Source: an uncultured Clostridium sp. (GTDB lineage: Bacteria; Bacillota; Clostridia; UBA1212; UBA1255). Taken from it: DNA of 64,000 nt. The stretch covers positions 1 through 64,000 of the forward strand of contig UQSG01000011.1 in NCBI GenBank assembly GCA_900543695.1, written 5' to 3'. Position 1 is the first letter of the stretch, and each line of letters opens with the position of its first letter. The notes below the pieces were generated by a model. The model made no database searches, was not told the DNA's origin, and saw only the letters and a list, made by a program, of their open reading frames with translations. The position numbers were made by a program, and so were the translations under genes. Below, in pieces: positions 1-8,857 of the stretch.

Positions 1-49
1 TTTCTCCGGGGTATATACTTTACTTATTTTGGGACATTTTCAAAAATGG

Positions 50-78
50 TTGACAGAAATTTGTATACTTTTCATACT
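50..78 (+). promoter_or_regulatory. Probable murD promoter
   Basis: TTGACA at 50-55 is followed after 17 bases by CATACT at 73-78. Transcription would begin near base 85 and leave a short leader with a GGGAGG ribosome site before the ATG at 112. This argues against the upstream in-frame ATG at 46, which would lie in front of the promoter. The -35 is perfect and the -10 is one step from TATACT. Confidence 0.5.
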
Positions 79-111
79 ATAAGATGTATAATCGAGCGGG
101 AGGCGCTTTAC

Positions 112-1560
112 ATGACAAACCGAACCATGCACTTTATGGAGAATCCATCTTCAGCGAAAATCGCCGTCATTGGACTGGGAATCAGCAACGTTCCGCTGAT
201 TCGTTTCCTGGGCAGACTCGGAGCAAAAGAGATTACAGTCTATGACCGGTCTGAAAATCAGCAAATCCGTGCGAAGCTCGATTCGCTTCTTGCCGGCGGA
301 ACGATTTGCAAAGCCGTCACGGGAGAGGGATATCTCGATGAAATTGGAGAAGCGGGCTATGACGTAATTTTCAGAGCTCCTGCAATCCGCCCGGATCTGC
401 CGCAGCTTGCACGGGCATCGGAAAACGGAGCTCTTTTGACTTCTGAAATGGAGCTTTTTTTTGAATTATGCCCATGCAGAATATATGGCGTTACAGGCAG
501 CGACGGTAAGACAACTACGACGACGCTGATCTGGAAGCTTTTATCCACTCATTACGCGGGACAGCGCACAAAAGTCTGGCTTGGCGGAAATATCGGACGG
601 CCTCTGATTGATCATTTGTCCGAAATCGGGCCGGAGGACGCTGTGGTATTGGAGCTCAGCAGCTTTCAGCTGATGACACTCAGAAAAAGTCCGAATGTGG
701 CCGTAATAACGAACATTACGCCCAACCATCTTGACATCCATAAGGACTACAACGAATATATTGAAGCGAAAAAGAATATCTATCTTTATCAGAAAGCGGG
801 CGATACCGTCGTTCTGAATTTCCAAAACGAAGCAACGCGAAAAATCGCGGACGCGTGTCTTTCTGAGGGACGTCAGGTTCGTCTTTTTTCTGCATATTTT
901 AACGACAAGAGCGCGTTTGACGAACGTGCCCAGGGCTGCGGATATCTTTGCGGAGGGGAGCTTGTTTTTTCTTCTTCCTTAAATAGTTACAGTGTGAACC
1001 GAAGGCTTCTCCGCGTTCCGGGGCTTTTCAACGCGGAAAATTTGCTTACCGCAATTGCCGCCTGCGCAGGAATCGTTACGCAGGAGGATATCGAAAGCGT
1101 CGCGTCAGAGTTCTCCGGCGTAGAACACCGGCTGGAGTTTGTCCGGGAGCTCCGCGGCGTAAAATATTATAACAGCTCCATTGACAGCAGTCCGAACCGC
1201 ACGATCCATACGCTTTCCGTATTCCGGGAAAATGTAGTTTTAATTGCGGGGGGAAAAGATAAAAATATTCCATATGACGCGCTTGGCCCTGCAATCTGCG
1301 GTAAGGTCAAAACACTGATCCTTGTAGGTCCTACGTCGGATAAAATAGAAGCGGCCGTTCGTGCTGCGGACTCTTCGCAGAAGGATATGATAAAAATTTA
1401 CCATTTTAAAAATTACGCGGATGCGGTAAAATGTGCGTATGAGAATTCTGTCCCAGGCGATACGGTTCTGCTTTCGCCGGCAAGCACCAGCTTTGATCTC
1501 TTCAGGAATTTTGAGGAACGCGGCGATGTATTCAAATCGCTTGTCCGGGCGCTCGAATAA
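112..1560 (+). CDS. murD: UDP-N-acetylmuramoylalanine--D-glutamate ligase
   Basis: MurD adds D-glutamate to UDP-MurNAc-L-Ala in the cytoplasm, using ATP, in peptidoglycan precursor synthesis. The 482-residue product has the usual Mur-ligase order. An N-terminal Rossmann-like UDP-binding part with VIGLGISN comes first (near residue 20). A central ATPase domain carries the P-loop GSDGKTTT (about 129-136) and NPNHLDIH-type TPNHLDIH. A C-terminal domain contains VEHRLEFV and later the LSPASTSFDLF segment that is typical near the end of MurD. Length is a little over the common 450. The start at 112 is chosen for its GGGAGG site and because the ATG at 46 precedes the promoter. No mraY or ftsW neighbour is visible, so it sits outside a full dcw cluster, at least on this side. 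Confidence 0.93.
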   Translation: MTNRTMHFMENPSSAKIAVIGLGISNVPLIRFLGRLGAKEITVYDRSENQQIRAKLDSLLAGGTICKAVTGEGYLDEIGEAGYDVIFRAPAIRPDLPQLARASENGALLTSEMELFFELCPCRIYGVTGSDGKTTTTTLIWKLLSTHYAGQRTKVWLGGNIGRPLIDHLSEIGPEDAVVLELSSFQLMTLRKSPNVAVITNITPNHLDIHKDYNEYIEAKKNIYLYQKAGDTVVLNFQNEATRKIADACLSEGRQVRLFSAYFNDKSAFDERAQGCGYLCGGELVFSSSLNSYSVNRRLLRVPGLFNAENLLTAIAACAGIVTQEDIESVASEFSGVEHRLEFVRELRGVKYYNSSIDSSPNRTIHTLSVFRENVVLIAGGKDKNIPYDALGPAICGKVKTLILVGPTSDKIEAAVRAADSSQKDMIKIYHFKNYADAVKCAYENSVPGDTVLLSPASTSFDLFRNFEERGDVFKSLVRALE

Positions 1561-1608
1561 TTTACAATTTGCACATAAAATAACCCAGCATAATACTGTA
1601 TTTTGTTG

Positions 1609-1637
1609 TTGACACAGTTGCACGAAATATATATAAT
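1609..1637 (+). promoter_or_regulatory. Consensus promoter of the ABC locus
   Basis: TTGACA at 1609-1614, a 17-base spacer and TATAAT at 1632-1637 make a perfect sigma-A type promoter. The leader to the ATG at 1721 is about 75 bases. No clear operator palindrome is visible around it, so the regulator of the locus cannot be named from this sequence. Confidence 0.75.
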
Positions 1638-1720
1638 CCTTTTGTTTAGAGTGCCCAAAAAAGGCAGATTGCATAAAATTTGTCGTTATTACAGCCAATT
1701 TATCATGGAAGGTTGATCGT

Positions 1721-4700
1721 ATGAATAAGAAAAAAAAGAAAATTATTCGTTATTCAGTCATCATCGGTGTGATTGTGGTTGCGCTTGCGGTTGTTGTGGT
1801 TTTGTATGCGACGCGGGATACCTCCGCGCTGCAGTACAATGTGGAAAACCGCGACGAGATGGAATTCAACCCGTACATAACGAATGAGGAACGCCTGGAC
1901 AACAGCTTCCTGGAATACGGAAAGGTGCTTACGAAATATTCCAAGAATGGCTATACTTACTATTCGGGCGAGCCGATTTCGGTGGATTTTGAAACGGTGT
2001 CCGGCAGCGACGGCTCGGATGGTTCTTCCCCGCTGCAGTATCTGAATGAAGTCGAGAAATATAAAGACGGCTTTAAATATACGGATGGTGCCGACGGCTC
2101 CGAAAAGGTTATTACGCCCGAGGAAAACGAAGGCGCTCTTTATGTGTCCGGGACGACGACGACACTCCGGTTCAATGTGTCGGTAGAAACGGCGGGGCTG
2201 TACTCTCTTTCTCTGGAATATCTGATGCTGGACGGAAGAGACTCCGACATGCTTATTAATTTTACGATAGACGGTAAGCTTCCGTTCCTTGAGGCGTCTA
2301 ATATGTCTTTGAAGAGGATGTACGGCTTTTACGATTATGAGTATGAATCGAATAAGGACGTCGTTGGAAATCAGATCCGTCCGAAGTCCCAGGAGATTTA
2401 TGGGTGGCAGAGCACGGTTCTGTCGAATCCGGACGGCCTGTACAAGAATCCGTACCGTTTTTATCTCCAAAGAGGCACGCATGAAATCGTTCTTACTTTT
2501 ACCCGTGAGGCCGGCGCTATCAGAAATATTCAGTTTATTGCGCCTGTAGTAAATCCTTCTTATGAGGAGTATAAAGCGCAGAACGGCTTCTCGGAGGACG
2601 CTGTATATCAGGGCGACGCAATCAAAAAAGAACTCGAGGTGCCCGATTATGCGACGAGCCTGAACATCCGCATGGAGTCCGACAACGATTACTATACCAG
2701 CTCGGAAACGAATATGGATCCTTTCCGCGTTACGCTGTTCAATGTATTTGGCGGAGAGCAGTGGGGCTCCGGAGGAGATACCGTACAGTGGTCCTTTTAT
2801 GTGGAAGAAAGCGGCTGGTACGAGCTTGGCTTCCGTTACCGCTCGCAGGCCACCTATGTTTCCTCGTTTAAAGAAATCCGAATCGACGGCGCCGTTCCGT
2901 TTGCGGAAATGGAAGAATACTGTTTCCCGTATGCCGAGGGCTGGACGGCGTCTTCTCTGATCGATGAAAATCAGAACCCGTATTACTTCTATCTGGAGGG
3001 CGGTCAGACGCATACCATTACACTGATTAACAAGGTTGGCCCGCTGCGCCACTCGCTTCAGAGAATCGAGGAATCGATGGATTCCATTTCAACCCTGGTG
3101 AATCAGATCGTAAAAATCACTGCTTCTGCGCGTACCTCCTCAGGCGGATATGTGGTTGATAAAAACCGGGACTATGATCTGCAGCTTTATATTCCTACGA
3201 TCCAGGAAGATATCAAGATTTATGTAGATGTTTTCAGTCAATGCTATGACGATATCGTCACCATCAACGGGGGAAAGGTTACTTCGTATGCATCTGCCGT
3301 CAAGGTCGCGGAGGAATTATTCAGAGACTTTGACGAAAACCTGGAAGAGGTCGCAATTTCCTTAAATGATATTACCAATGCGCAGACGGGACTCAGCAAT
3401 ACGATGGTATCTATCAAGCAGCAGCCGATTACCGTCGACTATATGATGCTTGCACCGAACGGATACGATTATCCCAATGTGAGCAGTAATTTCTGGCAGA
3501 GCTTTTATGTAAGCGCAGTCCGGTTCTTTTCCTCTTTTGACAACAGCAAATATGAAAATGCCGGAGCCAGGGAAGGGCTTGATACGGATGGAATGCCGGA
3601 GATCGAAGTGTATGTTTCCCGAGGACGTGAGCATGTGGATATCATGCGCAATCTTGTCAGCGAGCAGTTTACGCCCGATTACGGTATTAAAGTCAATATC
3701 AACATGGTGGCCGGCTCCTCTGAGGGTCTGATCATGCCGCGCTACGTAGCCGGAACAGCGCCGGATCTTGCCATTTCCATTTCCCCAGGAAACGTTTTCG
3801 AGTTTGCGATCCGCGGCGCCCTTGTAAATCTGGATCAGTTTGAGAGCACGACGTATAATGGAACGGAAGTAAAAGGCTTTTATGAGCTTTGGGAAGAGTC
3901 GTACTACGATGCGGCATTCGTTCCTTATCTGTATAAAGGCAATTATTATGGCTTCCCCGAGACGCAGACGTGGAGCGCGCTGTTCTACAGAACCGATATT
4001 TTCGAGAATCTTGGTCTGGAACCTCCGGATACCTGGGAGGACGTTTACAATATTCTGCCTACGCTTACGAACAACGGATATGATTTCTGTTATAACTACG
4101 CGGTTGGCGGATATACGCCGTTCCTTTATCAGTATGGCGGAGATTTTTATGACGCGAACGGAATGACCTCGGGCCTGAATACCGAGGCGGCTTATGAGGC
4201 GTTCATGGAATACGCAAATCTGTATCTGCAATATAATTTTGTCTATGCCGCCAACTTTTATATGCGCTTTAAATCGGGTGAAATGCCGGTCGGCATAGCG
4301 GATCTGACGTTTTACCAGCAGCTGAATTATTCCGCTCCCGAGCTGAACGGCAAATGGGCGATGCTGCCGGTGCCGGGACACAAGCGTGTAATCGATGGAG
4401 AAGAAGTCGTTGACAGATCCATGAGCGGTCTGGGAACGTGCTGTATTATTATTAATAAAGATAATGTTGCGGAAGAAAACCGCCATTATGAAGAATCTTG
4501 GGCGTTTCTGCAGTGGTGGCTGTCCGACAGCGTACAGGCTGAATACGGCAGGGAGGTGGAGGCTACGTTCGGTGTCGCTTCCCGTTGGAATCCTGCCAAC
4601 AAAAATGCCGCGCAGACGCTTCCTTATACGCAGGATGAGCTTGATGTTATCAATGCGCAGTGGGAATGGCTGAAGGAATCTCCCAATGCGATGGGCGGCT

Positions 4701-4879
4701 ACTATACGTCCAGATATCTGCTGACTGCGCTGAACCAGACGGTGATTCAGGGACTCAGCGGAAGAATTGCGCTGGAGGACGCCGTGAAGGAGATCAATAA
4801 AGAAATGCGGCGTAAGCAAAGCGAGTTTGGAATCCCAGAGGATGGCTCCGTTCTTTACGCCGAGCGCATTGACGAATAA
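1721..4879 (+). CDS. Large membrane-anchored family 1 solute-binding protein with duplicated N-terminal module
   Basis: This 1052-residue protein starts with a lysine-rich stretch and one membrane segment (about 10-30) without a lipobox, so it is probably anchored outside the cell. Residues about 149-275 and 355-450 are related to each other. Both have a strand ending in a GLY/GWY-type turn, an IDG-[KA]-[LV]-PF strand and an NPY-[RY]-FYL strand, which suggests a tandem beta-sandwich, perhaps carbohydrate binding. A helical linker (about 450-570) leads to an extracellular solute-binding domain (about 625-1040), with segments such as PRYVAGTAPDL and TDIFENLGLEPPDTWED typical of sugar-binding proteins. 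It opens an operon with two permeases. Ordinary binding proteins of this class have 400-550 residues, so the N-terminal half is the unusual part. Substrate is unknown. Confidence 0.85.
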   Translation: MNKKKKKIIRYSVIIGVIVVALAVVVVLYATRDTSALQYNVENRDEMEFNPYITNEERLDNSFLEYGKVLTKYSKNGYTYYSGEPISVDFETVSGSDGSDGSSPLQYLNEVEKYKDGFKYTDGADGSEKVITPEENEGALYVSGTTTTLRFNVSVETAGLYSLSLEYLMLDGRDSDMLINFTIDGKLPFLEASNMSLKRMYGFYDYEYESNKDVVGNQIRPKSQEIYGWQSTVLSNPDGLYKNPYRFYLQRGTHEIVLTFTREAGAIRNIQFIAPVVNPSYEEYKAQNGFSEDAVYQGDAIKKELEVPDYATSLNIRMESDNDYYTSSETNMDPFRVTLFNVFGGEQWGSGGDTVQWSFYVEESGWYELGFRYRSQATYVSSFKEIRIDGAVPFAEMEEYCFPYAEGWTASSLIDENQNPYYFYLEGGQTHTITLINKVGPLRHSLQRIEESMDSISTLVNQIVKITASARTSSGGYVVDKNRDYDLQLYIPTIQEDIKIYVDVFSQCYDDIVTINGGKVTSYASAVKVAEELFRDFDENLEEVAISLNDITNAQTGLSNTMVSIKQQPITVDYMMLAPNGYDYPNVSSNFWQSFYVSAVRFFSSFDNSKYENAGAREGLDTDGMPEIEVYVSRGREHVDIMRNLVSEQFTPDYGIKVNINMVAGSSEGLIMPRYVAGTAPDLAISISPGNVFEFAIRGALVNLDQFESTTYNGTEVKGFYELWEESYYDAAFVPYLYKGNYYGFPETQTWSALFYRTDIFENLGLEPPDTWEDVYNILPTLTNNGYDFCYNYAVGGYTPFLYQYGGDFYDANGMTSGLNTEAAYEAFMEYANLYLQYNFVYAANFYMRFKSGEMPVGIADLTFYQQLNYSAPELNGKWAMLPVPGHKRVIDGEEVVDRSMSGLGTCCIIINKDNVAEENRHYEESWAFLQWWLSDSVQAEYGREVEATFGVASRWNPANKNAAQTLPYTQDELDVINAQWEWLKESPNAMGGYYTSRYLLTALNQTVIQGLSGRIALEDAVKEINKEMRRKQSEFGIPEDGSVLYAERIDE

Positions 4880-4896
4880 AGTGGGAGGGATGATTT

Positions 4897-5874
4897 GTGA
4901 GTAAGAAAGAAGAGAGAACAAAAAAAGAAACAAAAACAAATACGCCCGCCGTACCTAAGAAAAGATTTTTCAACGTTGAAAAAAGAGTTGGTTATACGCT
5001 TCACGAAATGTGGAAGCATAAGATGTCTTATGGTCTGATGGCTCCATTTTTCATCCTGTTTATAACCTTCTCTTTGATTCCGCTGCTGTGGTCGACCGGC
5101 CTGAGCTTTACATACTGGAATATTTTCGAGGATCCGCGCTGGACGGGGCTTGAAAACTACGTGTACCTGTTTGTAGACGACTCGCTCTTCCTGAAAGCGT
5201 TTACAAATACGCTGACGTATGCGGTCATCGTTGGACCTGTTTCCTATCTGATGTCGTATTTCTTTGCCTGGTTTATCAATCAGGTGCCGGATAAGGTGCG
5301 CCCGCTGTATGTATTGGCTTTCTATGCGCCGGCGCTGACGAGCGGCGTTGCGATGTCGGTCGTATGGGCGGTTATGTTTTCCAACGACAGCACGGGATAT
5401 CTGAACTCTGTGCTTTTGAATTTGGGACTGATTTATGGACCGATCCAATGGCTGCAGGATGTCAATTATATTATGCCTGTTATTATCATCGTAGCGCTGT
5501 GGTCGAGCTTGAGCACACAGTTCCTTGCTTTTGTTGCGGGCTTCCGCGGCGTAGACAGAGAACTGTACGATGCCGCTGCCGTCGATGGCGTTACCTCAAG
5601 ATTCCAGAAGCTGCTGTATGTCGACGTGCCGCAGACGATGCCGCAGCTGCTTTTCTCGGCGGTTATTACAATTACCAGTTCTTTTACTGTTGGACAGACG
5701 ATCGTGGCCCATCCGAGCCCGGAAGACGCCGCTCTGACGATCATGCTGCATTTAAGTGACTACTCCGGAACGCGGTTCGAGGTAGGCTATGCGTCCGCAA
5801 TTGCGGTTGTGCTTTCCGTTATGATCCTTGGTATCGGACGCGTTGCGTTTAAGGTCTTAGGCGAGAAGGAGTGA
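4897..5874 (+). CDS. Sugar ABC transporter permease, MalF-type
   Basis: This 325-residue inner-membrane permease has a long charged cytoplasmic N-terminus and about six membrane segments. The loop that contacts the ATPase carries a recognisable EAA-type motif, YDAAAVDGV followed by a VDVP sequence (about residues 225-250), as in MalF/UgpA-like subunits of carbohydrate importers. The start is a GTG at 4897 after GGGAGGG, 17 bases behind the binding-protein gene. It overlaps nothing and lies 4 bases before the second permease, so the two should form a heterodimer that takes substrate from the 1052-residue binding protein. No ATPase gene is nearby, so a shared MsmK/MsmX-type ATPase encoded elsewhere is the likely partner. 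Confidence 0.9.
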   Translation: MSKKEERTKKETKTNTPAVPKKRFFNVEKRVGYTLHEMWKHKMSYGLMAPFFILFITFSLIPLLWSTGLSFTYWNIFEDPRWTGLENYVYLFVDDSLFLKAFTNTLTYAVIVGPVSYLMSYFFAWFINQVPDKVRPLYVLAFYAPALTSGVAMSVVWAVMFSNDSTGYLNSVLLNLGLIYGPIQWLQDVNYIMPVIIIVALWSSLSTQFLAFVAGFRGVDRELYDAAAVDGVTSRFQKLLYVDVPQTMPQLLFSAVITITSSFTVGQTIVAHPSPEDAALTIMLHLSDYSGTRFEVGYASAIAVVLSVMILGIGRVAFKVLGEKE

Positions 5875-5878
5875 TGAT

Positions 5879-6748
5879 ATGTTTCAGGTAGACGTTGATT
5901 ATTTAAAAAGAGCTAAAAAACGGAAGGATCACGGCAGAGTGGTCATCCTGGTATTTCTGACGCTTGCGGGACTTGTTTCGCTGCTGCCCCTGGTTTATCT
6001 TGTATGTACTGCATTCAAGCCGGCGGAGGAGCTCTTCCTGTATCCTCCTACGTTTTTTGTAAAAAATCCTACGCTTCAGAACTTCAAAGATTTAACGGCG
6101 ATTACTGCCAACAGCGCCGTACCGTTTTCCAGATATTTATTTAATACGGTCTTAATCACGGTAGCGTATATATTCTGCCTGGTATTTATCCTTACGATGG
6201 CGTGCTATCCGCTTTCCAAGCATAAATTCCCCGGCAGAAACGGTCTGATGACGCTCGTTACGACATCGCTGATGTTTGTTGCGGCAGCGGCGGCCATTCC
6301 TTCTTATTTGATTATTACTTCGCTGGGAATCGACAACACTTATCTTGTGTACATTATTCCGGGGCTTGCGAATACGACATGTCTTTTCCTGATGAAGCAA
6401 TTTCTGGATACGGTTCCCGATGATATTTTTGAAGCGGGAAAAATTGACGGGGCCTCTGAGTGGCAGCTTTACACAAAAATTGCAATTCCGCTTTTGAGAA
6501 ATGCGCAGGCAACCGTTATTATTCTGACGTTTGGCGGCATCTGGGCCGACACGGCCACGTCCACCACCTATATTTATAAAGAACAGCTGAGAACGCTCGG
6601 CTTCTTTATGAATACGATTGGCGGCGGTATTGCACGTACGGGTGCGAGCGCCGCATCAGGTTTGATAATGACTTTACCGAGCATCATCATTTTCATAATA
6701 CAGCAGAGCCGTGTTATGGATACGATGGCGCACTCCGGAATCAAATAA
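5879..6748 (+). CDS. Carbohydrate ABC transporter permease, MalG-type
   Basis: A 289-residue permease with six predicted membrane segments. The EAA motif appears as FEAGKIDGAS followed by IAIPLL (about residues 183-205), which is the form seen in MalG/LacG-type subunits. The ATG at 5879 follows GAAGGAG, which overlaps the end of the previous gene, so translation is probably coupled. It pairs with the MalF-type subunit upstream. The C-terminus ends shortly after the sixth segment, normal for the family. The carried sugar cannot be told from the sequence. Confidence 0.9.
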   Translation: MFQVDVDYLKRAKKRKDHGRVVILVFLTLAGLVSLLPLVYLVCTAFKPAEELFLYPPTFFVKNPTLQNFKDLTAITANSAVPFSRYLFNTVLITVAYIFCLVFILTMACYPLSKHKFPGRNGLMTLVTTSLMFVAAAAAIPSYLIITSLGIDNTYLVYIIPGLANTTCLFLMKQFLDTVPDDIFEAGKIDGASEWQLYTKIAIPLLRNAQATVIILTFGGIWADTATSTTYIYKEQLRTLGFFMNTIGGGIARTGASAASGLIMTLPSIIIFIIQQSRVMDTMAHSGIK

Positions 6749-6763
6749 GGGGGTAGAGGGCAT

Positions 6764-8857
6764 ATGAGACACAAAAAATTTATCAGTCTTCTTCTGCTGT
6801 TTGCTCTGGTTTTTTCCATCGGGATCCCGGTTTCCGCGCGGACGCCATACGCGAACTATTATATTCAGGAAAATGAAAGAACGGCGATGCCGATTCCCGC
6901 GGCTTATGAAACGAGCACAGTTATCGATTTCCTGTCTACGGAGACGGGAAAGCTGAATAATCCGGAGGATATGTTCATTGACGACGACGGCAAGATTTAT
7001 GTGGCCGATACCGGCAACAACAGGATTGTCGTATATGACAGTGATTATTCGTTTCTTTTTGAAATCAGCAGCGATGGAACGTATGAAGAGGGAGATCTTT
7101 CCGCTCTGAAGGAGCCGAAGGGCGTTTACGTAGATCCGGACGATGGAGCGATCCTTGTTGCAGACTCCGGAAATGCCAGAATCGTTGAATTTACAAAATA
7201 CGGAAATCTTCGTTATTCCTATCCGACGCCGCAAAGCGAAATTCTTTCCCAGGATTTTTCCTATCAGCCTTTGAAGGTTACAAAGGACGCAAGAGGTTTC
7301 ATGTATGTGGCGAATAACGGAGACTTCAACGGAATTATGCAGATGAATTCGAACGGAGAATTTGTCAGCTATTACGGAACCAATAGAGTAAATCTTTCCT
7401 TTTGGGACTCGATTGCAAAGCTGCTGTGGAGCCGCGAGGACCGGCTTGGTACGGTTGTTACGCTTCCGTATACCTTCACAAATATTTATTGCAGCGACGA
7501 TGGGTATATGTATGCAACGACGACAACGGAGACGCCGCCCCAGGTTCGTAAAATTAATATCGGCGGATCCGATATTTTATACGGTGCTTACGATTTCCGT
7601 GATAACAGTATTATGTCCTATTCCTCGTACAATCAGGTATTCTGCGATGTAACGGTCGACCGCTACAACAATATGCTGATTGTTGACAGAATGTATGGAA
7701 GAATTTATGAATACGACGAAAGGGGAAACAACCTGTTTGCGTTTGGCACGAGAGGAAACGGCTACGGACAGCTCTCCTATCCGGTCAGCATTGAGACGGA
7801 CCACAGAGGCAGGGTATACGTCCTAAACAAAACGACGGGCAATATCACCGTATACACTCCGACCGAATTTGCCGATCTTGTCCACGAAGCAAATCTGCTT
7901 TACAGTCAGGGCAAATACGAAGAGTCTAAGGTGATCTGGGAGCAGGTCATCGAAAAAAGCAATTATTATACGCTTGCCCTTGTTAATATCGGAAATATTC
8001 TGATGCGTGAGGAGGAAAACGACGCCGCCATCGAATATTTTTACGAGGCCGAGAATGCGCTGTATGCCTCACAGGCGTACGAAGAAATCCGGGCTGATTT
8101 TCTCCGCGAGCATTTTTCGACAATTGTTATCGTAGTCGTTGTGCTTTTAATTGCGTGGGTTATTTGGGTTTCCGTTAAAAGAGCCAGACGGAGAAAATAT
8201 GGACCGCCGAAGGAGCGCCATAATGTATTTACGGTAATCAGAAACTTCTTCAGGCGTATTACGGGGATTATGCGCCATCCGATCGATGGCTTTGAGGGAA
8301 TCCGCTATGAGAACCAGGGCTCTTATGCAGACATGGCTATCATTATGATTTTGTACGCTCTGATTTCCGTCGTATCGCAGTATGCAGTCAGCTTTATATA
8401 CCGCGATGGTACGCCCTTGGACGTGATCGAGCCGGTGAGCACCTTCTTCTTAGCCTTCCTGCCATGGATTGTGGTTTGCGTTGTGAATTACGGTGTTACG
8501 ACAATTATGTATGGCGAGGGCAGATTCCGCGACGTGATCATAGGAGGCGCCTACTGTCATGGACCGCTCCTTCTTTTGATGCTGCCGATCAACCTGCTGA
8601 CGCATATTCTTACGCAGAACGAAGCGGGAATTTTTAGGATTGTAAATATATTGCTTTATTTCTGGACCGTGCTGCTTGTCTACTTCTGTATTAAAGGCGT
8701 CCACGGCTTCCATCCGGTTAAGGCGTTTGTCGTATCCATTCTGACGGTGCTGGGCGTTGCCGCAGTGGCGATCCTCTTCTTCATTGTCTATGGCTTGGCT
8801 GCGCAGATGTTTGATTTCATTATACAATTTGGTAAGGAGTTGAGTTATCTTGTTTAA
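6764..8857 (+). CDS. Exported NHL-propeller / TPR protein with C-terminal Yip1-like membrane domain
   Basis: The 697-residue product has a cleavable signal peptide (about 1-26, ending VSA) and NHL-type propeller repeats from about residue 60 to 365, with units such as IYVADTGNNRIVVYD and ILVADSGNARIVEF. A short TPR-like helical part (about 368-440) follows. A single membrane segment (about 451-470) is followed by the basic KRARRRK. The C-terminal block (about 505-690) has some five membrane segments and resembles the Yip1 family. The propeller would therefore face outside and the Yip1-like part would sit in the membrane. It lies between two permease pairs in the same operon, so a role in docking, sensing or assembly of the surface system is plausible. 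That role is inference; the domain reading is from sequence. Confidence 0.75.
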   Translation: MRHKKFISLLLLFALVFSIGIPVSARTPYANYYIQENERTAMPIPAAYETSTVIDFLSTETGKLNNPEDMFIDDDGKIYVADTGNNRIVVYDSDYSFLFEISSDGTYEEGDLSALKEPKGVYVDPDDGAILVADSGNARIVEFTKYGNLRYSYPTPQSEILSQDFSYQPLKVTKDARGFMYVANNGDFNGIMQMNSNGEFVSYYGTNRVNLSFWDSIAKLLWSREDRLGTVVTLPYTFTNIYCSDDGYMYATTTTETPPQVRKINIGGSDILYGAYDFRDNSIMSYSSYNQVFCDVTVDRYNNMLIVDRMYGRIYEYDERGNNLFAFGTRGNGYGQLSYPVSIETDHRGRVYVLNKTTGNITVYTPTEFADLVHEANLLYSQGKYEESKVIWEQVIEKSNYYTLALVNIGNILMREEENDAAIEYFYEAENALYASQAYEEIRADFLREHFSTIVIVVVVLLIAWVIWVSVKRARRRKYGPPKERHNVFTVIRNFFRRITGIMRHPIDGFEGIRYENQGSYADMAIIMILYALISVVSQYAVSFIYRDGTPLDVIEPVSTFFLAFLPWIVVCVVNYGVTTIMYGEGRFRDVIIGGAYCHGPLLLLMLPINLLTHILTQNEAGIFRIVNILLYFWTVLLVYFCIKGVHGFHPVKAFVVSILTVLGVAAVAILFFIVYGLAAQMFDFIIQFGKELSYLV

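Noticed and set aside
46..111. ATG at 46 as the murD start, giving 22 more residues
   Set aside because: The TTGACA/CATACT promoter lies at 50-78, so this ATG would not be in the RNA; the ATG at 112 has GGGAGG ahead.
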